Numbered from the stretch's first letter, positions 18,858 through 28,384 are shown. The stretch: 64,000 bases of DNA from Streptomyces musisoli (GCF_016741855.1 NZ_JAERRH010000023.1:1-64000); one strand, 5' to 3'. Numbers and translations: made by a program. The notes: generated by a model from the letters alone, not told the origin.

Positions 18858-21008
18858 GTCCTCCTCGCCGACGCGGGGGTGTTCCGGCCTTCATCACGGT
18901 GCCCTTGCGGGAGTCGTAGTCCTCCCCGCCGATGCGGGGGTGTTCCGTTCGACAAGGCCCTGTCCAACGTCCGCGCGGTGTCCCCCCGCCGACCCGGGGT
19001 GCTCCGGACCGCGGATCGTCCGACGGATGCTGGCGGTCCGCTCCGCCGAGTCTTCCCCGCCGACGCGGGGGGTGCTCCGCAATGGACGACGGCCGCCATG
19101 AAGGACCCCGCGTCCTCCTCGCCGAGGCGGGGGTCCTCCGCGGGTCCAGCCGTCCTGGTTGAAGGTGACCGACTCCTCCCCGCCGACGCGGGTGCTCCGT
19201 ACAACGCCGCGGTAGCCAAGCACGGGTCAGCGCCCTCCCCGGCTACGCGGGGGTGCTCCGCTCCGGGAGCCCTGCGGCCCCGGGGCTTCGTCGTCCTCCC
19301 CGCCGACGCGGGGGTGCTCCGCGACAAATGCCATTCCCGGGCGCCACGATGCTGTCCTTCCCGCCGACGCGGGAGTTTTCCGTACGCGACGGCCTCTTCG
19401 AGGTCTGCCACCGTGTCCTCCCCGCCGACGCGGGGGTGTTCCGTCGATGAGCAGGTCGAGGTGGTCGAGGACTTCGTCCTCCCCGCCGACGCGAGGGTGT
19501 TCCGATGAACGCACGGTGGATGACTTGAATCCGGGAGTCCTCTCCGCCGACGCGGGGGTGCTCCGATGGACGTCTTCCCCGTCAAGGTCACCGGCGTGTC
19601 CTCCCCGTCGACGCGGGGGTGTCGAGCTGGTTGCTGACGACGATGGCGACGTCTTCCCCGCCGACGCGGGGGTGTTCCATCGTGGCAGTAGTCCTCCACG
19701 AAGACGCCGTTGTCTTCCCCGCCGACGCGGGGGTGTTCCGCAGCTGAACGCGCTCACCAAGTCGGGCACAAAGTCCTCCCCGCCGACGCGGGGGTGCTCC
19801 GAACCTCGACGCGCTCGGCCCCACCACCGCACCGTCCTCCCCGCCGACGCGGGGGTGTTCCGACCACGTTCCGGATCATCCAGCGCGTGGACGGGTCCTC
19901 CCCGCCGACGCGGGGGTGTTCCGGTGTTCACGGCCGAGGACGGGTCGTGGCTGCAGTCCTCTCCGCCGCCGACGCGGGGGTGTTCCGTTGGACGCGGTCT
20001 TCTGCTGCCCCCCATCTGGGTCTCCCCGCCGACGCGGGGGTGTTCCGGCGTCGAGTGCGCGGGAGTCGAAACGCCCGTGGTCCTCCCCGCCGATGCGGGG
20101 GTGTTCCGAGGAGGGCGTCAAGGCGAGTCATAGGGTCGCTGCCCTCCCCGCCGACGCGGGGGTGTTCCGGCGCTGCCCCCGTCCGACGACTCGGCCGCGC
20201 AGTCTTCCCCGCCGACGTGGGGGTGCTCCGTGCGTGTAGCGCTCGCTGCCGGCCACGTTCGTGTCCTCCCCGCCGACGCGGGGGTGTTCCGCGGTCGCAG
20301 CCGACGGTCTCGGACACGGTGCGGTCTTCCCCGCCGACGCGGGGGTGATCCGTCGTCCAGCCAGTGGAGGACGAACACGCCGTCGTCGTCCCCGCCGACG
20401 CGGGGGTGTTCCGCCGAGCGACACGATGAGGCCGAGGACGGCGGAGTCCTCCCCGCCGAGGCGGGGGTGCTCCGTGGAACGCCGAGAGCGAGCTGCTGAC
20501 CTGGTCGTCCTCCCCGCCGACGTGGGGGTGCTTCGTAGCCTTCGGCGTCCTCGGGGCCGAGTGCGAAGTTCTCCCCGGCGACGCGGGGGTGTTCCGGCGG
20601 TCCAGCCGGCCAGGTAGGCGAGCTCGGCGTCCTCCCCGCCGACGCGGGGGTGCTCCGTCATCGTGGGCGGCCATCCGTGTCTTCTCTTCGTCCTCCCCGC
20701 CGACGCGGGGGTGCTCCGTCATCGTGGGCGGCCATCCGTGCCTTCTCTTCGTCCTCCCCGCCGACGCGGGGGTATTCCGTAGAGCGTCCGCAGCCCGGCG
20801 GACGCGGGTCGGTCCTCCCCGCCGACGCCGGGGTGTTCCGCTAGCCACCTCCGGGATCGGTGAGCTCGGCGTCCTCCCCGCCGACGCGGGGGTGTTCCGA
20901 TCCCCCGCCGCAAGAAGAGGCTGACCCTCACGTCCTCCCCGCCGACGCGGGGGTGCTCCGTGGCACGTCGACATGGCCGGGTCGCTGGCGTCCTCCCCGC
21001 CGACGCGG
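18858..21008 (+). CRISPR. Orphan type I-E-like CRISPR array, 36 repeats
   Basis: I count 36 repeats starting at 18858, 18919, 18980, 19050 and so on to 20990, mostly at a 61-base period (29-base repeat, about 32-base spacer). The consensus starts GTCCTCCCCGCCGACGCGGG and ends GGTGTTCCG, an I-E form with the stem CCCCGCCGACGCGGGG. Repeats 3-7 at the left end carry the most changes (including a 43-base spacer after repeat 3). The last repeat is cut off after GCGG. One interval (19598-19651) is 8 bases short, and the last intervals shrink to 58-59. Spacers after repeats 31 and 32 (20690, 20751) are the same except for one base. No cas genes are in the window. Confidence 0.97.
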
Positions 21009-21067
21009 TGCTGGTGCCGGCGGTCGTCACCGATCCGCTGCCGCCGCAGGGCCTTACCTGACGGCAG

Positions 21068-21601
21068 ATGGCCGCCTGGTGGAAGAAGAACCACCAGCCG
21101 GACACCGATGAGATGACCGCCGCGAGCGGTCTGTATCGGCGTCTGTACCGGTCGCTGGACTCCGTGCCCGAGCAGCTGGTGATGCGCACGTACTGCGCCC
21201 GCTACGCCGAGGACGGCGGCTTCGACCTGCCCGCGCTGATCCCCCAGGTCTACCTCCACTACAACCCCTACACCCGCCGCAGTGGCAAGCAGTCCGGCGC
21301 GCTGCCCCGCCAGCGCATGGACTTTCTGCTCCTGGCCCCGGACCGCTCCCGCATCGTCATCGAGGTCGACGGCGTCCAGCACTACGGCCGCCCCAACCCG
21401 CCCAACGACACGGGGCGGATCACGCACACCGCCGTGCCGCGGCTGTACGCGGAGATGGTCGCCGAGGACCGGCGGCTGCGGCTGGCCGGATACGAGATCT
21501 ACCGCTTCGGCGGCTGGGAACTCACCCAGCCCCACGCCAAACAGCTGGTGCAAGACTTCTTCACCGAACTCCTCGCCCGGCACCAGAAACCGGCCTTGTA
21601 G
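21068..21601 (+). CDS. PD-(D/E)XK-like nuclease domain protein, possibly 5'-truncated
   Basis: The 177-residue frame opens 60 bases after the last, broken CRISPR repeat. The N-terminal part is helical (ASGLYRRLYRSLDSVPEQLV). The C-terminal part reads RQRMDFLLLAPDRSRIVIEV then DGVQHYG, with a late YEIYRFGGWEL. The D...EVDG spacing and GYEIYRF strand resemble restriction-endonuclease-fold domains found at the C-terminus of abortive-infection-type (AbiJ-like) proteins. Known relatives, as I recall them, carry an additional N-terminal domain. Here an in-frame stop lies two codons before the ATG and no ribosome site is visible. It is either a short stand-alone protein or the surviving end of a longer gene joined to the array. 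Confidence 0.6.
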   Translation: MAAWWKKNHQPDTDEMTAASGLYRRLYRSLDSVPEQLVMRTYCARYAEDGGFDLPALIPQVYLHYNPYTRRSGKQSGALPRQRMDFLLLAPDRSRIVIEVDGVQHYGRPNPPNDTGRITHTAVPRLYAEMVAEDRRLRLAGYEIYRFGGWELTQPHAKQLVQDFFTELLARHQKPAL

Positions 21602-22008
21602 ATCGGTATCGTCTCGCTGTGGATGTCAGGGCACCAGGCGCGGCAGGCAATCGAGGGTGTGGCGGACTGCGGTGCGGGCTGCGGCGGTGGGAAGCGAGTG
21701 TGCGCGCCCGGTACAACCGACGGACGACACCTGCCGCGCACTGGCACGGGCGGGGATGTGCGCGGCGCTGCCCGGCGGCGCGCCGCGCACATCCCGTGGG
21801 GGCCGGTTTGCGAGGTGTCCGCACCTGTCCCCGGCAGAGGGCAGGTCTGCAGGCCGGCACACGGGGGTAGCGGCGCCGCAGCCCGACTTCCAGGGATGTA
21901 TCCGGCAACTCGGCAGAAACGCTGGGTTATGTGAGGGATACTCGTGCACGAGCCCCCCGCTCTCAGCGGGCGCCTCGCAACGGATATTGCTGGCACAGGA
22001 GTTGAGAC
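21602..22008. other. Intergenic, no gene seen
   Basis: GC-rich spacer with no supported frame. The last 100 bases before the DUF3223 gene are AT-richer and may carry its promoter. A short GC hairpin (GCCCCCCGCTCTCAGCGGGCG) near 21953 could be a structure in its leader. Confidence 0.35.
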
Positions 22009-22659
22009 ATGCCGGAATTCCGGATCGGTCATCGCCGGTACCCCACGAAGCAGGCGGCCGGGGACGCCGTCCGTGCGGTGCTCTACGGGTACGAGGTGGG
22101 AAGCACGGTGGACCGGCCGGCAGATCACCTGCTCCTGCTGGACCTTCTCGACCTGCACGAAGAAGCCCCGGACAAGATCGGTTCGGGTGTGGACTCCTTC
22201 GTCATCGCCCCGCCCTTGCGTGGCCCCCATCCGGGCTTCGCGGTCGTCCGCACGGACGGCACCCGCATCGACTTCTCCTACCTGGCGTGCCTGAAGCCGC
22301 CCACCTACCGCCAACAGGTCTCCAGCGCGATGCGCGCCGAGGTCGAGGACCAGGTGAGCGCCTACTTCACCGCCCGGGTGGCGGCGGGCTCCCTCGTGTC
22401 GGACCAGTCCGGCGCACCGCTCGACTACGGCGACACCCACGTCAGCTACTTCCGCGGACCGACCTTCGCCGAGATCGCCGCCACCTTCGCCGCGGCGGTC
22501 GGCGGCTGGGACGCGATCGAGCTGAACTCCTCCGCAGACCAGGGCATCGGCACGTTCACCGACCGCGCCCTCGCCGAGCGGTGGCGCAGCCACCACGCTG
22601 AACACGCCGTGCTCGGCCTGCTGTCGTCGCAGGAGAACTTGCGCCGGCCGCGCGCATGA
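22009..22659 (+). CDS. DUF3223 (DCL-like) domain protein
   Basis: The 216-residue protein has an N-terminal DUF3223-type core at about residues 1-90. It begins FRIGHRRYPTKQAAGDAVRA and continues LLDLLDLHEEAPDKIG, SGVDSFVI, GFAVVRTDGTRIDFSYLACL. In plants and bacteria this DCL-type fold is linked to RNA metabolism, and in bacteria it also occurs beside nuclease domains; the biochemical role is unsettled. The remainder (90-216) is unassigned, with a helical end. No strong ribosome site is present: GGAG in CACAGGAGTTGAGAC is 7 bases from the ATG and is acceptable. It is convergent with the CoiA-like gene, 52 bases away. Confidence 0.75.
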   Translation: MPEFRIGHRRYPTKQAAGDAVRAVLYGYEVGSTVDRPADHLLLLDLLDLHEEAPDKIGSGVDSFVIAPPLRGPHPGFAVVRTDGTRIDFSYLACLKPPTYRQQVSSAMRAEVEDQVSAYFTARVAAGSLVSDQSGAPLDYGDTHVSYFRGPTFAEIAATFAAAVGGWDAIELNSSADQGIGTFTDRALAERWRSHHAEHAVLGLLSSQENLRRPRA

Positions 22660-22711
22660 CGGCCGCACACGTCCCGCCGTCCGGCCGCGCCGGACCGGGC
22701 ATCGCACCTGT

Positions 22712-24079
22712 CTACGCGTCCCTGGAGAGGCAGAGGTTCGTGATCCGGGCCCGCGGCGACATCACTCCAGCCAGCTGACGGGCTTCCTGCTCATCACGCA
22801 CCACGAGGTGCTGGAACTCCAGCTGCGGGGAGAGGCAGACGAGTTCGGGGCACGGACGCACGATCCCGTACAGGGCGCGCAGCCGCCCCGTCGTGAAGAG
22901 CGGGATGCCGTATGCGAAGCTCTCGGACACCTGCGGCCTCTCGGGGATCTCCACCCGTACCTCTTCGTCGGCCCAGGCCCGTTCGACGACCGCAGCGAAC
23001 AGCTCGGCACGCTGCCGTGGTGGCACGTCCTGCCACCACGCCCGTGCCACCTCCACCGCCCGACCGGCCAGCTCCTGTAGCTTCGCGGCCTCCTGCTCGC
23101 GCTGCCGCCGCCATGCCTGCTCCAAGCGCCGCTGCTCCTGTGCCTGGGCGCGGAGGATCTCTTCGTCTTCGGGAGTCGGCACGAGCTGACTCTGTCGGCG
23201 CCGCTTCAGTTGCTGCATGCGCTGGAATTCTTGCTGCTGGCGTGCGGCGCGGCGGTCCGCGGCCTCCCGGCGGGCTCTGTCGGCTCGTTCGGCCTGCTCC
23301 TGGCGTCTGCGGTCGTGCTCGCTTTGCGCGCGCTCGGACTGGGCGGAGGTCCACCACAGGTGACGCTGCACGTAGTGGCCGCCGGAGCCCCGTGGTGCGG
23401 ACGTGTAGTGCGGCAGGCTGGCGACGGAGGTGACGCTGCCGGACAGCACCCATCTCACGAACCGCCCCAGGTCCTGCGGTTTGAACACCCAGGTCCCGGC
23501 GGCGGCGTCGAATCCTCCCAGGCCGTCGACCACCCTCCAGCACTGCCCGTGCTGGTCGGGGGCGCTGACCTGTACGGCCGGGACCACGTCGATCCACGGA
23601 GGTGCCTGGGGACCCGGGGACACCCAGCACACCCCGATGCCCTCGGCTGCGTAGCGGGCGGTGCGGGCCAAGATGTCCCGGTCGGTGATCGGTGAGAGTT
23701 GCGCTTCCCAGGCGATGCGCCTGCTGCCGTCGGGGGAGGATGCCATCACGTCCGCGCGCCATGCGCCGTCACCTCCCGCTACCTCGAGGGCGGCGTTCCA
23801 TCCGGCAGCGCAGACTGCCGAGGCCAGCTCGAGCTTGAGCATGTGGTGTTCCCACGATTCGCCGCCCAGTTCGCAGGTGCCGTCGCGGCCCGGGTCGTGG
23901 CAGAAGAACCGCACACCCTGGGGGGAGTGCTTGGCATGCACGGCCCACCCGCACCCGGGGCAGGCCAGGGGAACCCGGGGCCGCACCTTGTAGACCTGGG
24001 CCCAGCTCATCGCGCAGCCGAGATCATGCTGGGTGGCATCCAGTCGGCCGGCATCTGGGTGCAGCGCGGTGAACGGCAC
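22712..24079 (-). CDS. CoiA-like nuclease family protein
   Basis: Starting at GTG 24079 gives 455 residues beginning VPFTALHPDAGRLDATQHDL, the usual N-terminus of actinobacterial CoiA-like proteins; the frame itself is open to 24316. Next comes a zinc-binding knuckle (CPGCG, then FFCHDP). The nuclease core at about 60-170 contains WEHHMLKLELASAVCAAGW, WRADVMASSPDGSRRIAWEA and QLSPITD, which fits a PD-(D/E)XK site (D, E, Q). A long charged coiled coil follows (about 250-370, many Q/R/E), then a C-terminal domain. CoiA promotes DNA processing during competence in Firmicutes; Streptomyces homologues are of unknown function. The long coiled coil is typical for this branch. Confidence 0.75.
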   Translation of the reverse strand: MPFTALHPDAGRLDATQHDLGCAMSWAQVYKVRPRVPLACPGCGWAVHAKHSPQGVRFFCHDPGRDGTCELGGESWEHHMLKLELASAVCAAGWNAALEVAGGDGAWRADVMASSPDGSRRIAWEAQLSPITDRDILARTARYAAEGIGVCWVSPGPQAPPWIDVVPAVQVSAPDQHGQCWRVVDGLGGFDAAAGTWVFKPQDLGRFVRWVLSGSVTSVASLPHYTSAPRGSGGHYVQRHLWWTSAQSERAQSEHDRRRQEQAERADRARREAADRRAARQQQEFQRMQQLKRRRQSQLVPTPEDEEILRAQAQEQRRLEQAWRRQREQEAAKLQELAGRAVEVARAWWQDVPPRQRAELFAAVVERAWADEEVRVEIPERPQVSESFAYGIPLFTTGRLRALYGIVRPCPELVCLSPQLEFQHLVVRDEQEARQLAGVMSPRARITNLCLSRDA

Positions 24080-24556
24080 GGCTCGCAACAGCAGATAGCA
24101 CGCGCCGCTGACACACCGCCCTGGACTGCAGGTATCCGATGCCTCCCGAAGCCGTCGAGCGCCTGAACCGTGCCAGTGTCGGACGCACCACAGCGGCAGC
24201 GGCCGCCGTGCCCTCGGAGGCGAGGACCCTACGGGCACGCGGGCCGGCTCGCGGATCAGCCGTGCGGGGCCGCTACGAGTCGGCTCCAGCACTTCCACCA
24301 CAGGCCTTGGACCCAACTCCGATCAGACACACGCCGAGTCGTAGCACGGCGGGAGCACACCGCCCAGAGACCAGGACAAGGAGCCGGGGGATCCCGAGCC
24401 CGTGCATGCGCGATCCGGGTCAACCCTTTCCCCACCTGGCATCCGCCCGTACACGGACGGCCTGGGTGGCTGAACCCACGTGGGCTCCCCCCCTTTCATC
24501 CCGCTGCTCTCGCTAGGTTTTCCACGACAGCGGATCGCACTGCTCAGGGGACTACC
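24080..24556. other. Intergenic between divergent genes
   Basis: About 480 bases separating the CoiA-like and MazG-like genes. Both must have promoters here. I see no confident promoter, structure or small gene. Confidence 0.35.
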
Positions 24557-24862
24557 GTGGACATCGCCGAGGCCCAGAGGCTCGCATGGGAGAACAAACT
24601 CAGCAAGGGTTTCAACATCACTGATGTGCCGCTGGAGTTCGGGCTCCTGACGGCGGAAGTCGGCGAAGCCTTCACAGCCTGGCGTAAGCAGCTCCCCGAC
24701 CGGGGCGAAGAGCTGGCCGACGTGTTCCTCTACCTGGTGGGGCTTGCCCAGATGCAGGGCGTGGACCTGGATGAGGAAGTCACGCGCAAGATCGAGAAGA
24801 ATGCGCGTCGTACCTACGTCCCGGGGGCCGACGGCACCCTCCTGCGGACCGGGGAGGAATAG
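24557..24862 (+). CDS. MazG-like nucleotide pyrophosphohydrolase family protein
   Basis: The 101-residue protein starts at a GTG preceded by AGGGGA at good spacing. It shows the compact all-alpha MazG/dUTPase fold signature: EFGLLTAEVGEAFTAWRK with the E..E pair, then RGEELADVFLYLVGLAQ with the E..D pair, which together bind the metal for nucleotide pyrophosphate hydrolysis. The length equals that of a single-domain house-cleaning or phage-type MazG. Substrates range over noncanonical NTPs; which one applies here is unknown. It is monocistronic. Confidence 0.8.
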   Translation: MDIAEAQRLAWENKLSKGFNITDVPLEFGLLTAEVGEAFTAWRKQLPDRGEELADVFLYLVGLAQMQGVDLDEEVTRKIEKNARRTYVPGADGTLLRTGEE

Positions 24863-25592
24863 GCCGGGCGGTTCCCTGGCCGGTCGCGCCGGTTCGGCAG
24901 AGGGGGTCAGACGGTGCCCGATGCGCCGCTGCAGACTGGCCCCGCTGTCTGCGCACCGCATCCCGGCCATCAGGAACCGAGCTCTGGTCGGGCCGGCATG
25001 TCAGCGCACCGGGTGGTGAGCAGCAGCGGCGCTGGTGGCCATGGGCGGTGTGCGCCGCACTGCATGCCTGTGCCCGCGGTGCAGGTATCTGCCCTGGCTG
25101 CGCAGGTGGGCACGGGATCATGATGGGGCACTGGCCCGGGTGGGGGACATGCCGGTGGGGCGTGGGATGAGGAGACAGGTGGGAGCAGGGTGAGCGGGGT
25201 CGCCGGTGGCGACCGTGAGGTGCAGGTGCACCACGGCGGTGCGGCCGGCGCCTGGTCGCTTACGGGCACCGCAGCCGTCGGCGGTGCCGCCCGGGGTGCG
25301 GTACGGCAATGAGCCGCCCACCTGGCAGCCGGCGGTGGTGACCGGTTCTCGGAGAAGCTGACGGACGCGGTGCAGCCTTGGATGGTCGGCGGCGTATGGC
25401 CGGCCGGGACTGTCGATCTGCGCGCGTCCGGGCCGGACGGTGAGCGCGTAAGGGAAGTTCGCAGCGAGACAGCTGCGATCCGCGTACAACCCTGACCTGC
25501 CTGCCGGGGTCTGAGATTACGACCTTCATGATCCGCACGGTTTTCGGTGGCCACAAGCTACCCGAGACCGGCCATCTTCGATACGGACTCGA
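24863..25592. other. Intergenic with a plus-strand gene remnant
   Basis: At 25313-25494 one plus frame reads as plausible protein (GGGDRFSEKLTDAVQPWMVG, ending TAAIRVQP before a stop), but it has no start in frame. It looks like the end of a lost gene. The rest of the stretch has no supportable frame. Confidence 0.35.
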
Positions 25593-26366
25593 ATGCGTAC
25601 ACATGCCGCAGCGATTGCTGCAACAGCGACTGCCGCCTTGCTGACCCCCCTCTTCGCAGCCCCCGCCCACGCGGAACCCGGACCGGTCATCACCAAGGTC
25701 GTGGTCAACAAGGGCAAGAACATTGTGGTCGGCCCCACCACGGTCACCAAGTTCAGCGCCCAGATCACCGCCACCTACACCGCCGGGATATCGGTGGCCG
25801 ACGTCAACCTGTGGCATGGCAGCACCTACGCCAGTCGCGACCGGGCCCTGTCCTACGACGCTCCGCGGTGCACCACCAGCGGCACCTCCACCACCTGCAC
25901 CATGAACTTCCAGGTGGAGGCCGACACCCGCGACATGAGCAACGTGGTCTCCAACACACAGGCCGGAACCTGGCACATCGCCGCCTGGGCCAACGGCAAG
26001 GACCGCACGCAGACCGCCGTCTACGACTACGCCGTCACCAAGGTGCAGCGCGCCTCCAAGCTCAGCGTGAACGCCTCCCCCGAGCCCGTGCGAAGGGGCC
26101 GGACAATCACCGTCACCGGGGCTCTGACGCGGGCGAACTGGAATACGCGCAAATGGGCCGGCTACAGCGGCCAGAAGGTGAAACTGCAATACCGACCCAA
26201 GAACACCAGTGCCTACACCACCGTCAAGACGATCACAACCAACAGCACCGGCAACCTGAACACCACCGTCAACGCCACCGCCGACGGCTACTACCGCTAC
26301 GTCTTCGCCGGAACCTCCACCACCCCCGCAGCCACCGCCGCCGGTGACTACGTCGACGTCATCTGA
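25593..26366 (+). CDS. Secreted beta-rich protein (often labelled calcium-binding)
   Basis: The 257-residue product has a signal peptide (MRTHAAAIAATATAALLTPL, then FAAPAHA before EPGP). The mature part has two beta-sandwich-like halves. The first runs through VVGPTTVTKFSAQITATYTA and a Cys pair (RCTTSGTSTTCTM). The second (about 150-257) resembles a bacterial Ig-like repeat (LSVNASPEPVRRGRTITVTG, YYRYVFAGTSTT). Streptomyces genomes hold several such proteins, often annotated calcium-binding without evidence; no EF-hand or RTX motif is visible. It is likely exported and free or wall-associated. No ribosome site is strong. It stands alone. Confidence 0.65.
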   Translation: MRTHAAAIAATATAALLTPLFAAPAHAEPGPVITKVVVNKGKNIVVGPTTVTKFSAQITATYTAGISVADVNLWHGSTYASRDRALSYDAPRCTTSGTSTTCTMNFQVEADTRDMSNVVSNTQAGTWHIAAWANGKDRTQTAVYDYAVTKVQRASKLSVNASPEPVRRGRTITVTGALTRANWNTRKWAGYSGQKVKLQYRPKNTSAYTTVKTITTNSTGNLNTTVNATADGYYRYVFAGTSTTPAATAAGDYVDVI

Positions 26367-26402
26367 CCCCGTTCCTCCCTGGCAGGGCCGCTCGCACTGC
26401 CC

Positions 26403-27014
26403 ATGACCGCCCCGGGGGCCGTCGTGCGGGTGCACCGACAGCCGCGGTTCGGGCGTTTCCCTTTTCGCCGACGGTGTCACCGGCTCTGGCGGTGTGGGCC
26501 GCATCGCTTGGTAGGGCTGGGCCTGCTGGAGCAGACCGGACATCAGCTGGCCACGCCGACCGCGCGGGCCCGGTTCGTGCGGATCATCACCGAGCTGGGC
26601 AACGGCAAGGCCCTGACGGTGCGCGGGCCGGCCGAGCTGCTGGACGTCGTGCGGGACGTGATGGAACCGGACACCGTGTTCGCCGCCAGCGGCCTCGTCC
26701 GCGCACTCGGGCCCGCGCAGACACAGATGACCGTCGACGCGGTCGTGGGCCACGTCGAGGCCCTCAGCACCGCGCTGAGCCGCACCCTGGACGGGAAGGT
26801 CGACACCGTGATGCTGGAGCGGGCCAGGGCCGTCCACCGTGCTTCCATGACCGACTACCTCGCCGATCGCGGGACCCTCGCTGCCGAGGCTGGGCAGTTG
26901 GCCGGCCTCTTCCGCGAACCAAGTCTCCAGGAGCAGTTCGACCAGGCCGGGCGACAGCTCCTGCTCGTCCTCGGCATCCACCTGATCCACCAGCGCGCCA
27001 AGACCCGAACCTGA
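26403..27014 (+). CDS. Unknown protein, start uncertain
   Basis: The frame of 203 codons becomes protein-like from about residue 38: LGLLEQTGHQLATPTARARF, then FVRIITELGNGKALTVRGP, ALSRTLDGKVDTVMLERARA and LLLVLGIHLIHQRAKTRT at the end. It is mostly predicted helical with no motif I recognise. The first 35 residues are Arg-rich and look non-coding, so either the true start is internal (none has a good ribosome site) or the gene lost its 5' end. The codon bias supports coding. Confidence 0.4.
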   Translation: MTAPGAVVRVHRQPRFGRFPFRRRCHRLWRCGPHRLVGLGLLEQTGHQLATPTARARFVRIITELGNGKALTVRGPAELLDVVRDVMEPDTVFAASGLVRALGPAQTQMTVDAVVGHVEALSTALSRTLDGKVDTVMLERARAVHRASMTDYLADRGTLAAEAGQLAGLFREPSLQEQFDQAGRQLLLVLGIHLIHQRAKTRT

Positions 27015-27138
27015 GTACCGGATGGGTCCTTCGGCGGCCTCGGGCGATGGGCATAATTGGATCTCGGCAGCGAGGGGGCCGCTCTCCGCTTGGCTCGAGC
27101 AGTCAGACCCGGCCCCGCCCATGGCACCGCTTAGGGGT

Positions 27139-27500
27139 CTAGGTCGTTGCCGCGGCCTGGCGCCGCTTGGCCCGTTCGACTTGGCGCAGCAGCAGGTCGG
27201 CGAACTGGATGATCTCTGCTGCCTCGATCGGGTCGTCGAAGTCGACAGTGCGGTGGCTGGCAGGGTTCTTGTAGGCGCCCATGGCGCCGGCGAACAGGTT
27301 TGCGGTGGCCGTCTGTTCGCCGCCTTCGGCTTCTGCATCGGCGAGGGCGCCGCCGGCCTTGCCGTTCTCGTGCGGCCGGAACGCCTCCCGCATCAGCCTC
27401 ACTCCGACCAGGGAGTTGTCGAGCCCGGACTCATCAGCGCTTTGGCGTCGCGGTTGCTCCCGCTGATCGCTGCGGAGCGGAACGAGCCGTTCGCACGAGA
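27139..27500 (-). pseudogene. TIGR02391-family protein, C-terminal remnant with frameshift
   Basis: The end of this minus-strand frame (27139-27440) reads GGEQTATANLFAGAMGAYKN, PASHRTVDFDDPIEAAEIIQ, FADLLLRQVER, the conserved C-terminus of TIGR02391 (Ymh-type) proteins, which occur near phages and defence genes. Just upstream the matching N-terminal phrase (SGSNRDAKALMS) is in another frame near 27440-27490, and beyond that there is only hairpin-rich non-coding DNA. The gene is therefore frameshifted and has lost its first half. Confidence 0.6.
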
Positions 27501-27559
27501 ACGCTGGGATCGCTGGCGGCGGGAGCCTCTGCCGGACTTCCGGGAGCCGCTGGCGGCAG

Positions 27560-27715
27560 CCGTAGTGCGCCGCTACGCGGCGGGCGGCGGCGCTTCGCGC
27601 CGCCAGGGGGAGCGGCCCGCGGACTGACCGGCGCGTCGCGCCGGTGGGTCCCGCTCCACGGGACATGTCGCAGTCCGCCGCTTCGCGGCAGTGGTCGGCG
27701 CTTCGCGCCTCCAAC
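27560..27715. repeat. Cluster of REP-like short hairpins
   Basis: Within 155 bases there are at least five short palindromes built on CGCTTCGCG or a close variant: GCCGCTACGCGGC, GGCGCTTCGCGCC, GGCGCGTCGCGCC, CCGCTTCGCGG and GGCGCTTCGCGCC again. They are separated by 20-45 bases. They resemble repetitive extragenic palindromes. They lie between the TIGR02391 remnant and the next region. Confidence 0.6.
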
Positions 27716-28384
27716 GGCCACTTCTCCTGGAGAGACCACCAACATCCAGCAAGATCACCAGCCTCCTACCCGTCGAAGGGTGCCAAACAGGCTCCAGGAA
27801 CGGGAAGGCGCCGACTCGCGTACGGTCTGCCGAGCCGCGGGCAAACCGGCTGGACGCGAAGAGAAAAGTAAGGCAGGATTAGTGAAGCTGAGAGGGTGAT
27901 GCTCTCTGCCTCGCACCGTGTAACCCGCGGAAGGGTGGGGCGGACGGCCAGCCCAATAGGAGTAGTACTGGCCGTCCTATGCCCCCTGGCCCCAGGCCCT
28001 TCAACAAGCCCACATCCAGGAAGGCACCTGTACACGATGGTAAACGACGCAGAGCTCGACACGTCCCCAGCCTTCGACGACCTCATGACCTCCCAAGCCG
28101 GCGGCTCGGCCCGAGCCGACTCAGCCGTGTCCCACCGCATACAGGACGGCCGTGCTCCGCGGCACCGGAGGCACCTGGTTCATCCTGCTCGCCGATGAGT
28201 AGGGCACGGTGGTCCGAAGGACTGGGCAACACGATCAAAGACAGCGACATTGCGATGGTCACAAGGCTGACCGAGTCCGGCCTGGTGCTCCTGCCGCAGC
28301 CAAACAAGGACCGTCGCGAGGAGGGAGCCGAAGATGACGCGTGAGGCCCTGCCGCGGGATCCACAAATCACGGAGGACACCCCC
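27716..28384. other. Intergenic with possible decayed small gene
   Basis: A plus frame from ATG 28037 (VNDAELDTSPAFDDLMTSQA) reads as protein for about 50 codons. A second frame at 28195-28344 (NTIKDSDIAMVTRLTESGL) also looks coding. A third frame (VLRGTGGTWFILLADE) bridges them, so this may be one frameshifted small gene. No family is recognised. Confidence 0.3.

Noticed and set aside
19476..19508. Spacer resembling window sequence near 4095 (GTGGTCGAGGACTTC)
   Set aside because: Only 15 bases match, with no extension, which is likely to occur by chance in this GC-rich DNA; not a self-targeting spacer.
18776..20924. Many overlapping frames on both strands across 18.8-20.9 kb
   Set aside because: They are translations of CRISPR repeats (recurring PRRRGG, TPASAGRT and SPPTRGCS phrases) and not proteins.
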